Assembly: GCA_946807835.1 (NCBI GenBank)
Contig: OX327704.1
Span: 1,364,001-1,428,000 of the forward strand
Source: Ailanthus altissimus
Taxonomy: Eukaryota; Streptophyta; Magnoliopsida; Sapindales; Simaroubaceae
Reading direction: 5' to 3'
DNA length: 64,000 bases
Of this stretch, positions 46,165 to 56,464 are shown in pieces. The notes beneath the pieces were generated by a model that was not told where the DNA came from, searched no databases, and was given only the letters and a program-made list of their open reading frames with translations. Numbering within the stretch: the stretch's first letter is position 1; each line of letters begins with the position of its first letter. Position numbers and translations under genes: made by a program.

Positions 46165-46460
46165 AACTAGAAACTAATGCCCTATTTATACTACATGATG
46201 AAGATGACATTCAGGAATAAAAATTATCCACGTGAAGTGTAATTCCGTTTTCCTGGATTAGCAAATAAACAATAAATTAATGAGGCAAGACTTAGCAATT
46301 AACTTTGAAATTGTTTTTTTGAATTAAAAAAACAGCGGCAGTTGCAAGAAAGGGAAAATTTGCTCAGAGCCTCCTCGTTTTTACTTCATTACAATAAAAG
46401 TCAATTTTAGCTAAGTTGTAGGCTGCAGAATTTCAATTCCTTGAAACAAAGTAACGTGAT
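46165..46460 (-). repeat. BBE upstream region, first copy, with an RNase-H-like scrap
   Basis: This 5' flank of the gene is repeated at 46461-46810. Shared landmarks are ACTAATGCC, GAAGATGA, ATCCAC(G/T)TGAAGT and AATAAACxATAAATTAAT. At about 46395-46450 the minus strand gives a short scrap of an RNase-H-type domain (FVSRN.NSAAYNLAK) with a stop, the same protein as in the next copy. This is a local tandem duplication of the promoter side of the gene. Confidence 0.7.
46181..46190 (-). promoter_or_regulatory. Probable TATA box of the BBE-like gene
   Basis: The minus strand reads TATAAATAGG. With the usual ~30 bp spacing, transcription would start near 46150, downstream of the first ATG (46162-46164) and upstream of Met10 at 46135-46137. 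This favours Met10, which leaves MRPQCSS ahead of the hydrophobic segment. Confidence 0.6.
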
Positions 46461-46815
46461 ATTCATGAATAAAAACTAATGCCTTGTATATACCACGTGA
46501 AGAAGATGATATTGATCAAGAATAAAAAAATATCCACTTGAAGTTTAATTCTATTTTGTGGAATTAATATATTTTCTTCGATTAGGAAATAAACGATAAA
46601 TTAATTTGGCAAGAATTATGCAAGCAATTACGTAGGTTCCTGGGTAAATTTTTTTTTTTAATAAAGTAAATTTCATTAAAAGAAAACAGCAGCAATTGCA
46701 AGAGAGGAGAAATCTCCTCTGGAGCCTCCTTGTTCTTACTTCTTTTTTTTTTTTCTTACTTCATTACAAAAAAAAATTTAGTTCTAGCTAAGTCATGGGC
46801 TGAAGAGTTAAAATT
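46461..46815 (-). repeat. BBE upstream region, second copy
   Basis: Collinear with 46165-46460. Poly(T) tracts lie near 46650 and 46745. At 46770-46830 the minus strand reads SFVSRNFNSSAHDLAR, the end of an RNase-H-like domain, in a frame shifted relative to 46817-47002. Confidence 0.7.
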
Positions 46816-46816
46816 C

Positions 46817-47002
46817 CTAGAAACAAAACTGATCTCCACATGACCTGATCTGTACGCCAAGTAACCAGCCAAAGTCTGACCTTATCAAAGACTTCTGCTT
46901 GATCAAGTTAATAACATTCATGCAATTTGATTCGACAATAATGGCAACTAGGTCTAACTTCACAGCTAATTTGATTTCAAAATAAATTGCTTCGGCCTCC
47001 AT
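46817..47002 (-). pseudogene. RNase-H-like (RVT_3) domain fragment
   Basis: The minus frame reads AEAIYFEIKLAVKLDLVAIIVESNCMNVINLI, typical of the RNase-H-like domain found in plant LINE-derived and At1g65750-type proteins (an acidic residue in the VESN position corresponds to VESD). A frameshift near 46825 separates it from the conserved SRNFNSSAHDLA end. No RT part is nearby. It is a dead fragment, either of a LINE or of a domesticated RNase-H-like gene. Confidence 0.7.
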
Positions 47003-47034
47003 AAATTCTGCATCTACAACAAAATCCTTCGGTA

Positions 47035-47205
47035 CGAGAGTTGATGCGGAGATGAGTCATAAATCGTTCGGACACCGAGAATTTCGATCAAAAGACAATG
47101 TCAATAGTCATTTTTCGTACTCTTCCCATCATCATGACAATGTTAAATTATTCAAATATTAATTTCCACCTCCTTTGCAAGAGTGCGGAGATGAGTCGAA
47201 ATTAC
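47035..47205 (-). pseudogene. 3' flank of a lost BBE-like paralogue
   Basis: Matches the sequence just downstream of the BBE-like stop codon (44650-44775): shared TACTCTTCCCATCATC, then AGAGT(C/G)CGGAGATGA and AATTACTTATA. The last phrase covers the stop region of the intact copy. The coding sequence that should follow at 47206 onwards is absent. Its 5' end survives about 3.3 kb away at 50535-51235. Confidence 0.72.
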
Positions 47206-47484
47206 TTATAGTGAATTTCTTAAGCATTTTGTGCCTGACAGTTGCCTTGGCATGTTTATTCACATGTTGATGTGTATATATGAGAAATTTAATATATGCA
47301 ATTAACATCGATACGAGAAGAAACCGAGAGGTAATTAATAAATATACGAAGATAGCACCGCAATGTGCTGAAAAACAAATACTAGAGAGCTAAGGCAAAA
47401 GGACATAGTACCAATCTACCATGGCCAACAAAGATCAAGTGGTCAACCACAACGTGCAAATATAATACGAATTATATCAAATAG
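47206..47484. other. Short gene-free DNA inside the lost BBE-like paralogue
   Basis: No recognised feature. It ends in AATAG (47480-47484), the left target duplication of the solo LTR. Confidence 0.5.
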
Positions 47485-48500
47485 TGTTACGGATATTAAG
47501 TTATGCATTTTAGTTTGACACCTCTATAGTATCAACTAAGTCACAGTCTTGATACCTTTTTTATTTTACACGTAGCGAAAAACTATAATTCACACCATAA
47601 GTAAAAACAGATAAGATTAACACACCAATAACGATAAAGAAAACAAATCAATTAATAAGACACAAAATATACGTAGTTCGGTCCAAAATTACCTACGTCC
47701 ACGGAGGATCCATGATCCAGCTTCTTATTATTGATATAGATCACTAAGTATCTTCTTACATCATCAATGATCCCACAAGACCCCTTAGTATATCCTATAA
47801 AGACCTATAAGTATCTACCATTGATCACCATGACTCTCTAAGACCTCTTAGTATCTCCTCATAAGAGATTTTTACAAGAAACACAAGAATAGCCCGAGCA
47901 TCTAAGCCAAAAGAATCTTTGGTGTTTCTTTTATTCACTTAATAACCTAAAGAAAATACTCCCCAAAGGTTACACCCTAGTGCACCACGCACTTAGTGCT
48001 TACCTAGCCAATCTATTCTCTCTTATGGTTACATCTTGAAACTTTAGATACTTTTTCTTAAACAAAGGGTTTACAAGTGTTTATATAGGATGTATTTCGT
48101 GCCTACTAACCCTATTCCTTGTTGGAGTAAGAGTTCACTTATTTTGGAAGTCCAAAACTTCTTAAAACTCAAAATCCAGATGAAAAACAGACATCCTCAC
48201 GCGTTCTGGCACCGTGGCTTTTGTCCCTGGGCACCACAGCCCTGGCTCAAAACGCTCTCATCATCGTGGCACTAGGGTACTATCTTGGGCACCGCGGCGC
48301 TCATCCCTGGTGGCACCTTTCCTCATTTTTTTCGTTTTCTTTACGTCTTCGAGTCCTGTTTCACTTCCCCCTTCGTATCCCACACGTCATAGACTTCTCT
48401 ATATATGTCCCACACATTCTAGACTTCTTGTGACTCTCCACTTTAGTATTCATCTCAATTATTGTCCAACTAAGATAATTGAATCACCAATTTTCAAACA
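47485..48500 (-). mobile_element. Solo LTR of the 177-3731 family, minus strand
   Basis: On the minus strand it begins TGTTTGAAAATTGG and ends in CCGTAACA, collinear with 2740-3731. Target duplications are AATAG (47480-47484) and AACAG (48501-48505), differing by one C/T change. The GC-rich module lies at about 48195-48315, with the GGCACCGCGGCGCT-type motif in complement. The plus frames at 48090-48522 are antisense to the LTR and not genes. Confidence 0.85.
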
Positions 48501-49153
48501 AACAGAAAAGTTATACTCTTAGCCATTTTTTTCGAATTGATATGGTTGTTATTTGGATGCAGAGCTTAATGGTTTAGTCAGTTTCGACTCGCTATTTCAT
48601 ATCCAACATTATTATTATAGATATTGATACTGAAACGTAATGCAAAACTAATTCGGTACAAGATCATTTCACAAATATTAACATAAGTATAAAAGTATCT
48701 AGATTGGCTTGGAAAATTGAGCTCTAGATCTGCACAGACTGCACTATTTCAGATTCTCAGATTCCTTTATTGTTGAATGCTTAATTCAATTCTTGTGATT
48801 CATCAATTGATATATGCATGATTTCTTTTGAACCTTAATGTAGTTTATGTTACTTTTTAACTTAATGAATTCCAATTAAGTATTAAGTCTGCACGATTTC
48901 TTAGGGAGATCAACAAAAACATTTATGGTAAATTTGGCAGACAACAATACGGGTGACTGAAATATACATAGTAGTATACTGAGCACTAGGCTTGAATAAA
49001 GTTATTCAGATTGAATTTCTATGATAGCTCTGTCATCCTAAATCCTGTAAGTTATATTTTTCCTTGCAGTGCATTCATCTCATCTGAACAAATTACTGGA
49101 AGTAGCATGGCAGGCTAGAGCTTTAAAAGCGGGGTTGAGTTACAGAAGCAAGC
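48501..49153. other. Gene-free DNA with one exon-like scrap
   Basis: 48506-49055 shows no feature. At 49056-49068 TTTTCCTTGCAG resembles a 3' splice site and is followed by a frame (49069-49150) reading LNKLLEVAWQARALKAG, cut off by the U2-like sequence. It could be a leftover exon of an unidentified gene, or chance. Confidence 0.4.
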
Positions 49154-49250
49154 ATACCTTTCTCGGCCTTTTGGCCAATATTAAGTGTAGCGTCTATTTT
49201 TATCATTTATTATCTGATAAGTGGGTCATTGATCCGCATGATATTAAGTT
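49154..49250 (+). pseudogene. U2 snRNA pseudogene, 5' half
   Basis: ATACCTTTCTCGGCCTTTTGGC is the conserved U2 5' end with stem I. TTAAGTGTAG, TTATCATTTATTATCTGATA and GTGGGTCATTGATCC follow in the U2 order (branch-site recognition region, stem IIa, stem IIb). The branch-pairing GTAGTA is changed to GTAGCG, the Sm-site half (the last ~90 nt) is missing, and no plant snRNA upstream element (RTCCCACATCG) is seen within 100 bp upstream. It is therefore a truncated pseudogene and not a working spliceosomal RNA gene. U2 would pair with intron branch sites in the nucleus. Confidence 0.85.
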
Positions 49251-50249
49251 AACTTCTAAAAAGTAATGGTTGTTATACTTTTTAGTATAGAATTAATTTG
49301 GATATTTTGAGACTTGTCTTTAATAATTTGTTGTACTTATCAAAAGTTTCTAAATGGTTAAGCAACCAAAGAAAGTACAAGTAAGCCCCTTACATCTATA
49401 ATGGAATTGAGGATCTTATCTTCTTTTATACAAAAAAAACTTCTACAAAAGATACAAAAAATATCCAAATAGCTTACGGCTTTCAAGGATCTATATTATA
49501 TTATTTTGTGCATTTAAAACATCTAAGTGTGCCCTAAGCTCTCTATGTTCTTTTATTGATGATTTGATACTTGATGAATTACATGAGATTATAAGGGTTT
49601 ATATGATATTAAAACCTACATAAAAAACTCTAAACCTAGTTAGGATACAAATACATACGTTGTAAGATTTTAAAACTAACTCTAGTATGCAATTTTACTT
49701 TAAAAAATGAGTTTTTTCAAATAGGCAATGTTGCGATATTCAATTTCTAACAATAAGGCTATTTGATTATCGGGCCAACACTACGGTGTTTATCAGCCCA
49801 TATTGGGGTGATCGACTTTATAGAATTATGACTGTGGAGTTGAGATTTTATTGCCGCAGCGTTCTTGCATTAGGTACTCTCTTACATTCGTTTTTACATC
49901 CAACTTTCCATTTTCAGCATTTGCTCATTCATCTAACATGTTTTTAACCTCATCTCAACTCTTTATTGATTTTCAATTTAAAATTTAACTTATCCTTAAT
50001 TTTAAATAACCAAATTCTAACAAGCTACTAACTATAAGCAAATGAAAGGTAAAATAATATATTCATAAGCAAGCCACTATCGTGTGAATGAATATTAAAC
50101 CAAATATAAAACCAAAACTTAAGCAAAAGTCAAAGAAAAATTTGAAACATAATTCAAGGGAGCAAAATAAAAACAAATTGTTTTGCCGATAAACCTAATC
50201 AAATTTATAAGACTACCCATGAAAAACACTTGAACCCAACTATTACACG
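49251..50249. other. AT-rich DNA without a recognised gene
   Basis: No conserved frame, RNA gene or transposon ends seen on either strand. Confidence 0.5.
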
Positions 50250-50520
50250 GTAGAAATTTATTTTATATATAGATATGCATATATTCATATAGAGAATACA
50301 AATATTAAATTTTAAATCTTAAATAATTATAATATTATCATTTAATATAATATCAATCATCTAGAGAGAGGAACCAACTAGTCTTCTAATAAATGGAGGA
50401 ATTAAATAACTCTTCATCTCTTCGAGATAAGGAGAGGGACTTAAGCCAGACTTGAACCCAATACCTCAAAAGTTGAAATACTATCACTAGCCATTGAGCC
50501 ACATGGGTGGTTGATAAAAA
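50250..50520 (-). repeat. tRNA-derived SINE-like repeat
   Basis: The minus strand from about 50515 reads TGGCTCAATGGCTAGTG (similar to a pol III A box) and, about 30 nt later, GGGTTCAAGTCTGG (similar to a B box). This tRNA-like head is followed by an unrelated AT-rich body. It does not fold as a full tRNA in any obvious way. The 3' limit is uncertain. Confidence 0.5.
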
Positions 50521-50534
50521 TTATTACATTTAGT

Positions 50535-50643
50535 ATATATATGTATATAATGGGTTATTTTTGTGTAAATCACTTTTAAAATAGAGGTGTCATGGGAGTA
50601 TTGAAAAAAGAATTAAAAACAATTTCATGAGTATCATCCAAAG
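50535..50643 (-). pseudogene. BBE-like paralogue remnant, mature N-terminus
   Basis: The minus strand follows 45985-46062 of the intact gene through the region encoding residues ~34-66 (the DTYESFLQCLSQ...SKVIYTQNN segment), with stops and a changed Cys codon. The match ends at 50535. It is the same orientation as the intact gene and is interrupted by the MITE that follows. Confidence 0.75.
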
Positions 50644-50644
50644 C

Positions 50645-51114
50645 TAAGGATGATAAAACCCGAATTTGGATTCAAGTTTAGCAAACCCGGATCTAGATCT
50701 GTATTTTTTATAATGAACCCAAAAACTGAGTTTTACCCAGATGTTTTCTAAGTTTTACTAGATTTCGGTTTAATTTCAACTCCGGATGTGGATGTAAGCT
50801 CAAATTTATTAAATTTTTTTTTTAATTTTAGACGAAATTTGAACTTTTAAGATATTTATTTTGTAAAATAATTATTATTCAAATATATTAAAAATTAAGA
50901 ATTTTATTAATTAATTTAAGACTTAAAAAATAAAAATAAGTAAAATCCGGATGCGAGTCCAAGTATTTGAATTCTTACAAAAACCTAGATCCTTACCTGG
51001 ATCTCGATTTTGGCAAAAATTATCAGACTAAAATTTTAAAAATAAATTCAAATTTTCGAGATAAATTTTTAATTTAAATTTGAATTTTTTTTTTAATTTG
51101 AATTTTTTTACCAT
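50645..51114 (+). mobile_element. MITE-like repeat inside the BBE-like remnant
   Basis: About 470 bp, from GGATGATAAAACCC to TTACCATCCC, so the ends are short imperfect inverted repeats of a GGGATGGTAA type. It is flanked by AAAGCTA and AAACTAA, a possible diverged target duplication. It matches the composite 28003-28186 plus 38124-38452. It splits the BBE-like remnant between signal peptide and mature part. No transposase. Confidence 0.65.
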
Positions 51115-51235
51115 CCCAAACTAAAACTATGCAGTGCAATCATAATGCAACTACATATGCAAACAGGAGAATTGAAGAACTCTAAAGCCTCATTTATATC
51201 GATGTTTGATTGAGGTGCATAACCAAGCAAGATTA
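51115..51235 (-). pseudogene. BBE-like paralogue remnant, signal-peptide end and leader
   Basis: Matches 46070-46170 of the intact gene: shared GGAGAATTGAAGA, GCCTCATTT.TATCGATG.TTGATTG and GTGCATAAC. This covers the signal-peptide codons, Met10 and the first ATG. It lies in the same order and orientation as the intact copy. It confirms that the array once had two head-to-tail BBE-like genes. Confidence 0.78.
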
Positions 51236-51774
51236 CGTCCCATTGACACCATATAGGAACACCTACTAGCCCTTAGACTTTTGGGTTTTGACAAAATATT
51301 AAAAATGGACCTTATAAAAGGCATAAAGGGTGACATCCATGTGGATACAGTAGAAAATGATGAATGCTTTGCCTGGGGACCCAAAGATGCCTTGTGGTAT
51401 CCTTTTTTCTTTAGCTTTTTCTAGTACTACTCACAACCTTTAGAAACAAATTTTAATGTCTCCCGCAAAACAGGTTTGTTATTTTCCTTTGAAAATGTTT
51501 ATATTTTTCTTTCTCAAAAAGCTTTTTATCCGGTGTAAATATGATCAATGCTATTTTTTACAAGAGTTTTAATTTAGAAAAATCTCAATATGTACTATTT
51601 TTTTCATATCCTAATAATATTTTAATTGTAGAATCAAATATCCTTTAATATATTGTCTTTGATGTTGTTCAATTACATATATAAATATCTCTAAAAAAAA
51701 ACATTTTACTGTTTATAATATTTGACAGTTATAAACTATTAGGAAGCATTACGATACTTTCTATTATTTAAAGA
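51236..51774. other. Gene-free DNA upstream of the BBE-like remnant
   Basis: Probably the former promoter side of the lost paralogue. The minus frame at 51190-51384 has no family features. Confidence 0.45.
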
Positions 51775-52090
51775 ATTTAAAAATTAAAAGATAATTTTAC
51801 TCAGTTAACAGTTAAAATCATCCCTATGTAATACCAATTTTAGGCCAATGGGACCATTTAATGGTTAGATAGCAATTTGGTTGGATGGGGCGATATAACA
51901 GTTAGGATGACATAACAATAATTTTAACTATTTAACTTATTTAATAGTTAAAAGATAATATAAGAGTATAATATTATTTTTAACTATTTAACCCATTTAA
52001 TAATTAAAAGACAATTTTACTTACTTAGCTATTAAAATTATCCCTGCTTACCATATAACTTTTATTATTTAACCTATTTAATAGTTAAAA
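51775..52090. repeat. Degenerate palindromic repeats (TTTAACTATTTAACCCATTTAA type)
   Basis: The phrases TTTAACTATTTAAC(C/T)(C/T)ATTTAA and AATAGTTAAAA recur at about 51775, 51935, 51985 and 52065, separated by a shared AAAAGA(T/C)AATTTTACT piece and by ATC(C/A)CTxxxTA. Each phrase is nearly self-complementary. This looks like a decayed small inverted-repeat element or several copies of one. Confidence 0.5.
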
Positions 52091-52408
52091 TTTTATGCTA
52101 GTAACGTGTTTTGTCCACGATCCTATTTCTATGGCGATCGGATGATTTGTGCTCATGTTGTGATGAAGATCCTGTGCAATTATTGCCCGTAAAGGCTATT
52201 GAGGCGAGCTTTCTCCTTTCGCTCACAGTGTTCCCGCTTCTTACGTCTTTTTCATATAACTCAAGCACTTAGAAGAGGAACACATATATTTGAGTGTCAA
52301 AATAGCGCAATTCAATTGAAAATCATCACTATTTCTTTTTTGAAGAAGAAACTTTATGATTGTGAAAGTATTTACCTATTTAATGTAGGATTTCGTTTAT
52401 ATTTCTCA
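52091..52408. other. Less AT-rich DNA without a recognised gene
   Basis: Around 52110-52260 the composition is more balanced (GCCCGTAAAGG, GCTTTCTCC...CGCTCACAG), like an exon or transposon fragment. The plus frame at 52199-52450 has no family I recognise and runs into the segmental duplication. Confidence 0.35.
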
Positions 52409-53795
52409 GTTAAGAAATCATTCTCTTTCATTCTTACAGATAATCATTAATGTATTAATGGTGAAAATAATTACTAACTAATGTGCGTTGAATATTTTAA
52501 CGAGTGGATGTTAAAAAAAAAGAGAGAGAATATTCTAATACTATCTTTTTATAAGAAACGAAATTTTTTTAGATTACGTTTGGTGGAGGACAATATTAAA
52601 AAAAAGGAATACTTTAATATTTTAAGAGATTATTTTAAAACTATTAGTTTAAGTAGTAAAATTTTATTTGATGATCTCTTAAAGGATGAAGTAAGAGTAA
52701 CATGATATAATACTATCTTTTCATATGAAATTTTTTATTTCTCTAGAAATTCTCTTAAGAAATGTTATTGTATTTCAAGTCAACTTCTAACAATTTCTAT
52801 ATAAATTAAGTTCAGTTTTAGATGGCGTGATAACTAGAAATTATAGAAAGGATTAGGTTAATTTGGTAGCTTTCTCTCAATATAAAATTAAAGTTAGAAC
52901 ATTTTGTAGAGAAGAATGATGTGAGAAAGTTGATTAAAAATTATAGGAATATGATTTGGAACAACCCAAGTGCATTGAGTATACGAGAATCTAAGACGAA
53001 CAAAAAAAAAAGGAAAAAAAAGCAAAGGCGTTGCCCAAGCGTAGGCATTGCAGTGCTAGGTTGTGGGTGCTGTTGCGACCTAGATAGCACTTGGAAACCA
53101 CAACGCCAAGTTCCCAGCAACGCGTGGCACAAAGATCCAGTGCAATGGTGCCCGATGCGAGAAAAAGACTTTCCTATTTTGTTAAGTTTCATACTTGCTA
53201 CATGACTCTCTCAAATGAATCTCCACATATTTAAGATTAACTTAGGTCGTCCTAAAGCCTTTATAAATGCTCTAAATTGACTTATAAACACATCTTTGTG
53301 ATATTTAAGTGATCTAAATATTCATTGTAATTCTTAGTAAGAGAAACCCCTTGTTTACAAGAGAGAGAGAGTTCTTTGTGAGTCTTTCTTATAAGAGGTT
53401 TATTTTGTGAATGCCATAAGATTCAATAATAAAAGAATGTGATTTGAATCTACTATGAACGTAAAAAAGTTGTCGAATCACATAAATTATGTGTGTTGTT
53501 CTTCTGTATGTTGTTGCGATTTATATTTTACATTTATTGCTTGCTTTAATTGCTTCCACTTCAACAAATGACAAATACAACTCTCGAACGTGAGACATTG
53601 GGTGAGTTGAAATTTGACAAATGCAATTATCACCATTTTGTGTTTAAAGTAAAACAAAGTGTAATCATCTGAATTTCTTTTAAAAAAACTATTTATGGAT
53701 GATTATTTTATTTTAGACTTTAATTGAATTTCTAGTTACTCAAAATAAGACCTTTGAATTTAATTAGCATAAAAAAAGGCTTCCATTTAAAGTTG
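52409..53795. repeat. Segmental duplication, right copy, first part
   Basis: Collinear with 1-176, 3732-4065, the solo LTR 4066-4730, and 4731-4970. It has an uninterrupted AGATTACGTTTGGTGG at about 52571-52586, where the left copy carries the 177-3731 element. The next difference is the solo LTR at 53796. No gene. Confidence 0.85.
52920..53566 (+). mobile_element. Solo LTR, copia type, right copy, TSD AATGA
   Basis: The 647 bp counterpart of 4066-4730, with the same target duplication AATGA at 52915-52919 and 53567-53571. It shares the GC-rich module (about 53025-53160) and the CTTCAACA end. The frames at 52921-53205 (plus) and 52941-53192 (minus) lie in this LTR and are not genes. Confidence 0.85.
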
Positions 53796-54744
53796 TGTTG
53801 AAAATTAGTGATTCAATAATATTGTATGGGTAAGAATTGAGATGAATACCACAAAAAGAGTCATTATAAAGTCAAGTACGCATTAAGTGTATAAAGGAGG
53901 AGCAAAACAGAAGAAAAAAGAATGATTACTGTTCATGCAGCAGTACTGTTGCGTGCGGGGGGTACTGTTTATAAGTTACTGTTCACGTTGTTACTGTTCA
54001 CACGACAACTTTAGGATATTTCCTGTTTTGGCTCAATTAAATTCTTTAAGTAGGATTAGGACTCTTACAAGTAAGGACTCTTATTTCAACTAGGTTTAGA
54101 ATTTCTAAGGGTGTTTTATTCACTATATAAACCCTTCTAAATACAAGGCTCAGATTAAGCATCTAAGATTTCAAGATGTAACCATAAGAGAGAATAGAGG
54201 AGCTAGGTAGGCACTAAGTGTGTAGGCACTAACTGTATGGTGCACTAGGGTGTACCCTTTGGGGAGTATATTTTTCTTTAGGTTCTTTGAGTGAATAAAA
54301 GAGAAATAGATCTTTTTGGCTTAGATGCTCCGGCTATTCTTGTGTTCCTTGTAAAAATCTCTTATGAGGAGATACTAAGAGGTCTTAAGGAGTCATGGTG
54401 ATCAAGGGTAGATACTTAGAGGTCTCTATGGAAGATACTAAGGGATCTTGTGGGATCATTGATGATGTAACAAGATACTTAGTGATCTATTTCAATAAAA
54501 AGAAGCTGGATCATGGATCCTCCGTAGACGTAGGTAATTTTTGGCCGAACCATGTATATCTTGTGTCTTGTTGATTGGTTTATTTTCTTTATCTTTATTA
54601 GTGTGTTAATCTTATGTGTTCTTACTTATAGTGTGAGTTATAGTTTTTCGCTGCTACGCATAGAATAAAAGGGGTATCAAGGTTGTGGCTTAGTTGATGC
54701 CATAAGGGTGTCAAATTGAAGTGCATTACTTAATATCCGCAACA
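53796..54744 (+). mobile_element. Solo LTR, divergent member of the 177-3731 family
   Basis: About 949 bp from TGTTGAAAATTAG to CGCAACA. The second half (from about 54120) matches the 3' half of 2740-3731 closely. In place of the GCGCCGCAGCGC module, the U3 has repeats of TACTGTTCA(C/T) (about 53928-54003). The left unit (near 4960) has the empty site. The target duplication is unclear (AGTTG on the left, TTTTG on the right). Confidence 0.8.
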
Positions 54745-55686
54745 TTTTGTAAGACTTTATAACATTTAAAAAAAAAATCTATCATTAAGTAGCTTTCTGG
54801 TGGGTGACTTTTAAAAATGGGTATTTTTTGATAAAATCGAGGGAAGTAGAAGAGGTCAGATGATTTGGTTTGGTTTTATTTTAAATCCTATTTTTAAAAA
54901 TTAATTGATTTGATTGGGTTTAAATTTCAAAATTTTAATTTAAAAAATTAAATTTAAATTTAAAATTGAACTAAACTAGTTCAATTTTGTCAAAAGAGTT
55001 GATTTCGACCGCTTCTAGCATATATAGAATTAAGCAATTTAATTTCAAGTTTAATTTTTTTAGTTTAAACTAACTCGAAACAAAATTTGTCTATTCCTAA
55101 TAAATCTCAATGCCAAAAGCTTAAGAACAAAGATCGAGACTGCTCCCAACTCATCCAAATAAGAGAAAAGAAGATATTATTTAATAATATAAGAAATGGT
55201 TCAATCTTTTATAGCCAAATCTTTGACAGGTGCCACAATGTACTCAATTTTACTTTATCGTAGTCATTATTTTATTCTTATTATAAATTAAATTTTAATT
55301 GCAATATAATTTTCAATGAAAATAAAATATAACAACTCAACGTTGAAAAACTTTATCCTCATATAAATATTTTAAATATATATTTACATATGATATTGAT
55401 ATAATTGATTGACCTTTTTGGATAGAAAAGGAAAATTTTTGAAAGGGATTGAATCGAGTTTAGGGGAATGTATCGCCAAATTTGAAATATTATATAATAT
55501 AAATTTTGAGGTAATGCTAAATAAACAACAGGGAAAATTAAGTCCAAAGTCATGATCTATTACCAAATTAAAAATATTATATAATTTAATATTTATTAAA
55601 TTCGTTGGAGTGCATAATTAACATTCACTTAATTGATATTTTTGACTTTTCAAACACCTCTTTTAGCAGCATTTTAAGAGGGTTGA
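54745..55686 (+). repeat. 2.7 kb unit, right copy, left part
   Basis: Together with 53625-53795 and 61893-63535 this makes one 2.7 kb unit, collinear with 4784-10326. It ends in GTTGA, the left target duplication of the rearranged Ty3 element. The minus frames at 55359-55566 have no family features. Confidence 0.8.
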
Positions 55687-56464
55687 TGATCGAACTTGAT
55701 TCAGAATCCTACAATATAGACCTAAGTAAGTTTTATTGGGCACCCTAACAGAACGCTTTTCAAAGTTCATTATCAACTCTAAAAAATTTCATGAGGTGAA
55801 CCTTAAAATTTGTCTTAATTTCTGTCTGATATATTTTTATAAACATGAAAAAATTTTAAATTTTTCTTAAAAATTTTGGATTAAAATGGATAGCGTTTCC
55901 CCTGTCTTTCTGAAAATCTATATTTCATAACCTGCAAAAAATACACTCTAAATATTTTATCACATCTCTTAGCTGCAAATGGGACCTCCCGTCCCTTCTC
56001 AAATCAATTAACACATACATTCGTGATCATACTTCAACAGACATCCAAAGCAAGAAGGTCAACTATTTCAAAAAGGCATAAATATTCATTTTAGCTCCAA
56101 ATTTTATTATGCATGCTATACAATGCAAAACTAAATATGATACATGTATATGCACTAAATGTATACATATAGCTCTGTATATACATAGGAGATCGTTATA
56201 AGGCTGACACACTACTAATCCACAGGAGAAACTATAGGCTATACGCTGCTGGTTGTACCTGGGGGAAAAATAAAAACACCAAAAACAAAGGATGAGTTGA
56301 TAAACTCAATGAATAGGTGTGAAATATGAATAATTGTGGAAACATATTGAAAATTCTAAAAGTACAGAAAACTATTATAAATCGTTTCTAAATCTCAAAT
56401 ATTGGTAAAACTCTACCGAGCGATTTTCTTTATTTAAAAATTTTAAAACTTAATAGGCTATTGC
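55687..56464 (-). repeat. LTR 3'-end piece of the rearranged Ty3 element
   Basis: Matches 7277-8036 of the solo LTR along its length, including the AAACTAAATATGATACATG tract, and stops matching near 56464 (GGCTATTGC). Confidence 0.85.

Noticed and set aside
49154..49250. Functional U2 snRNA gene
   Set aside because: The branch-recognition bases are changed, the 3' half is missing, and no plant snRNA promoter element is present.
52921..53205. Frames of 94 (plus) and 83 (minus) codons
   Set aside because: Both lie in the copia-type solo LTR; the left copy at 4066-4730 does not conserve them.
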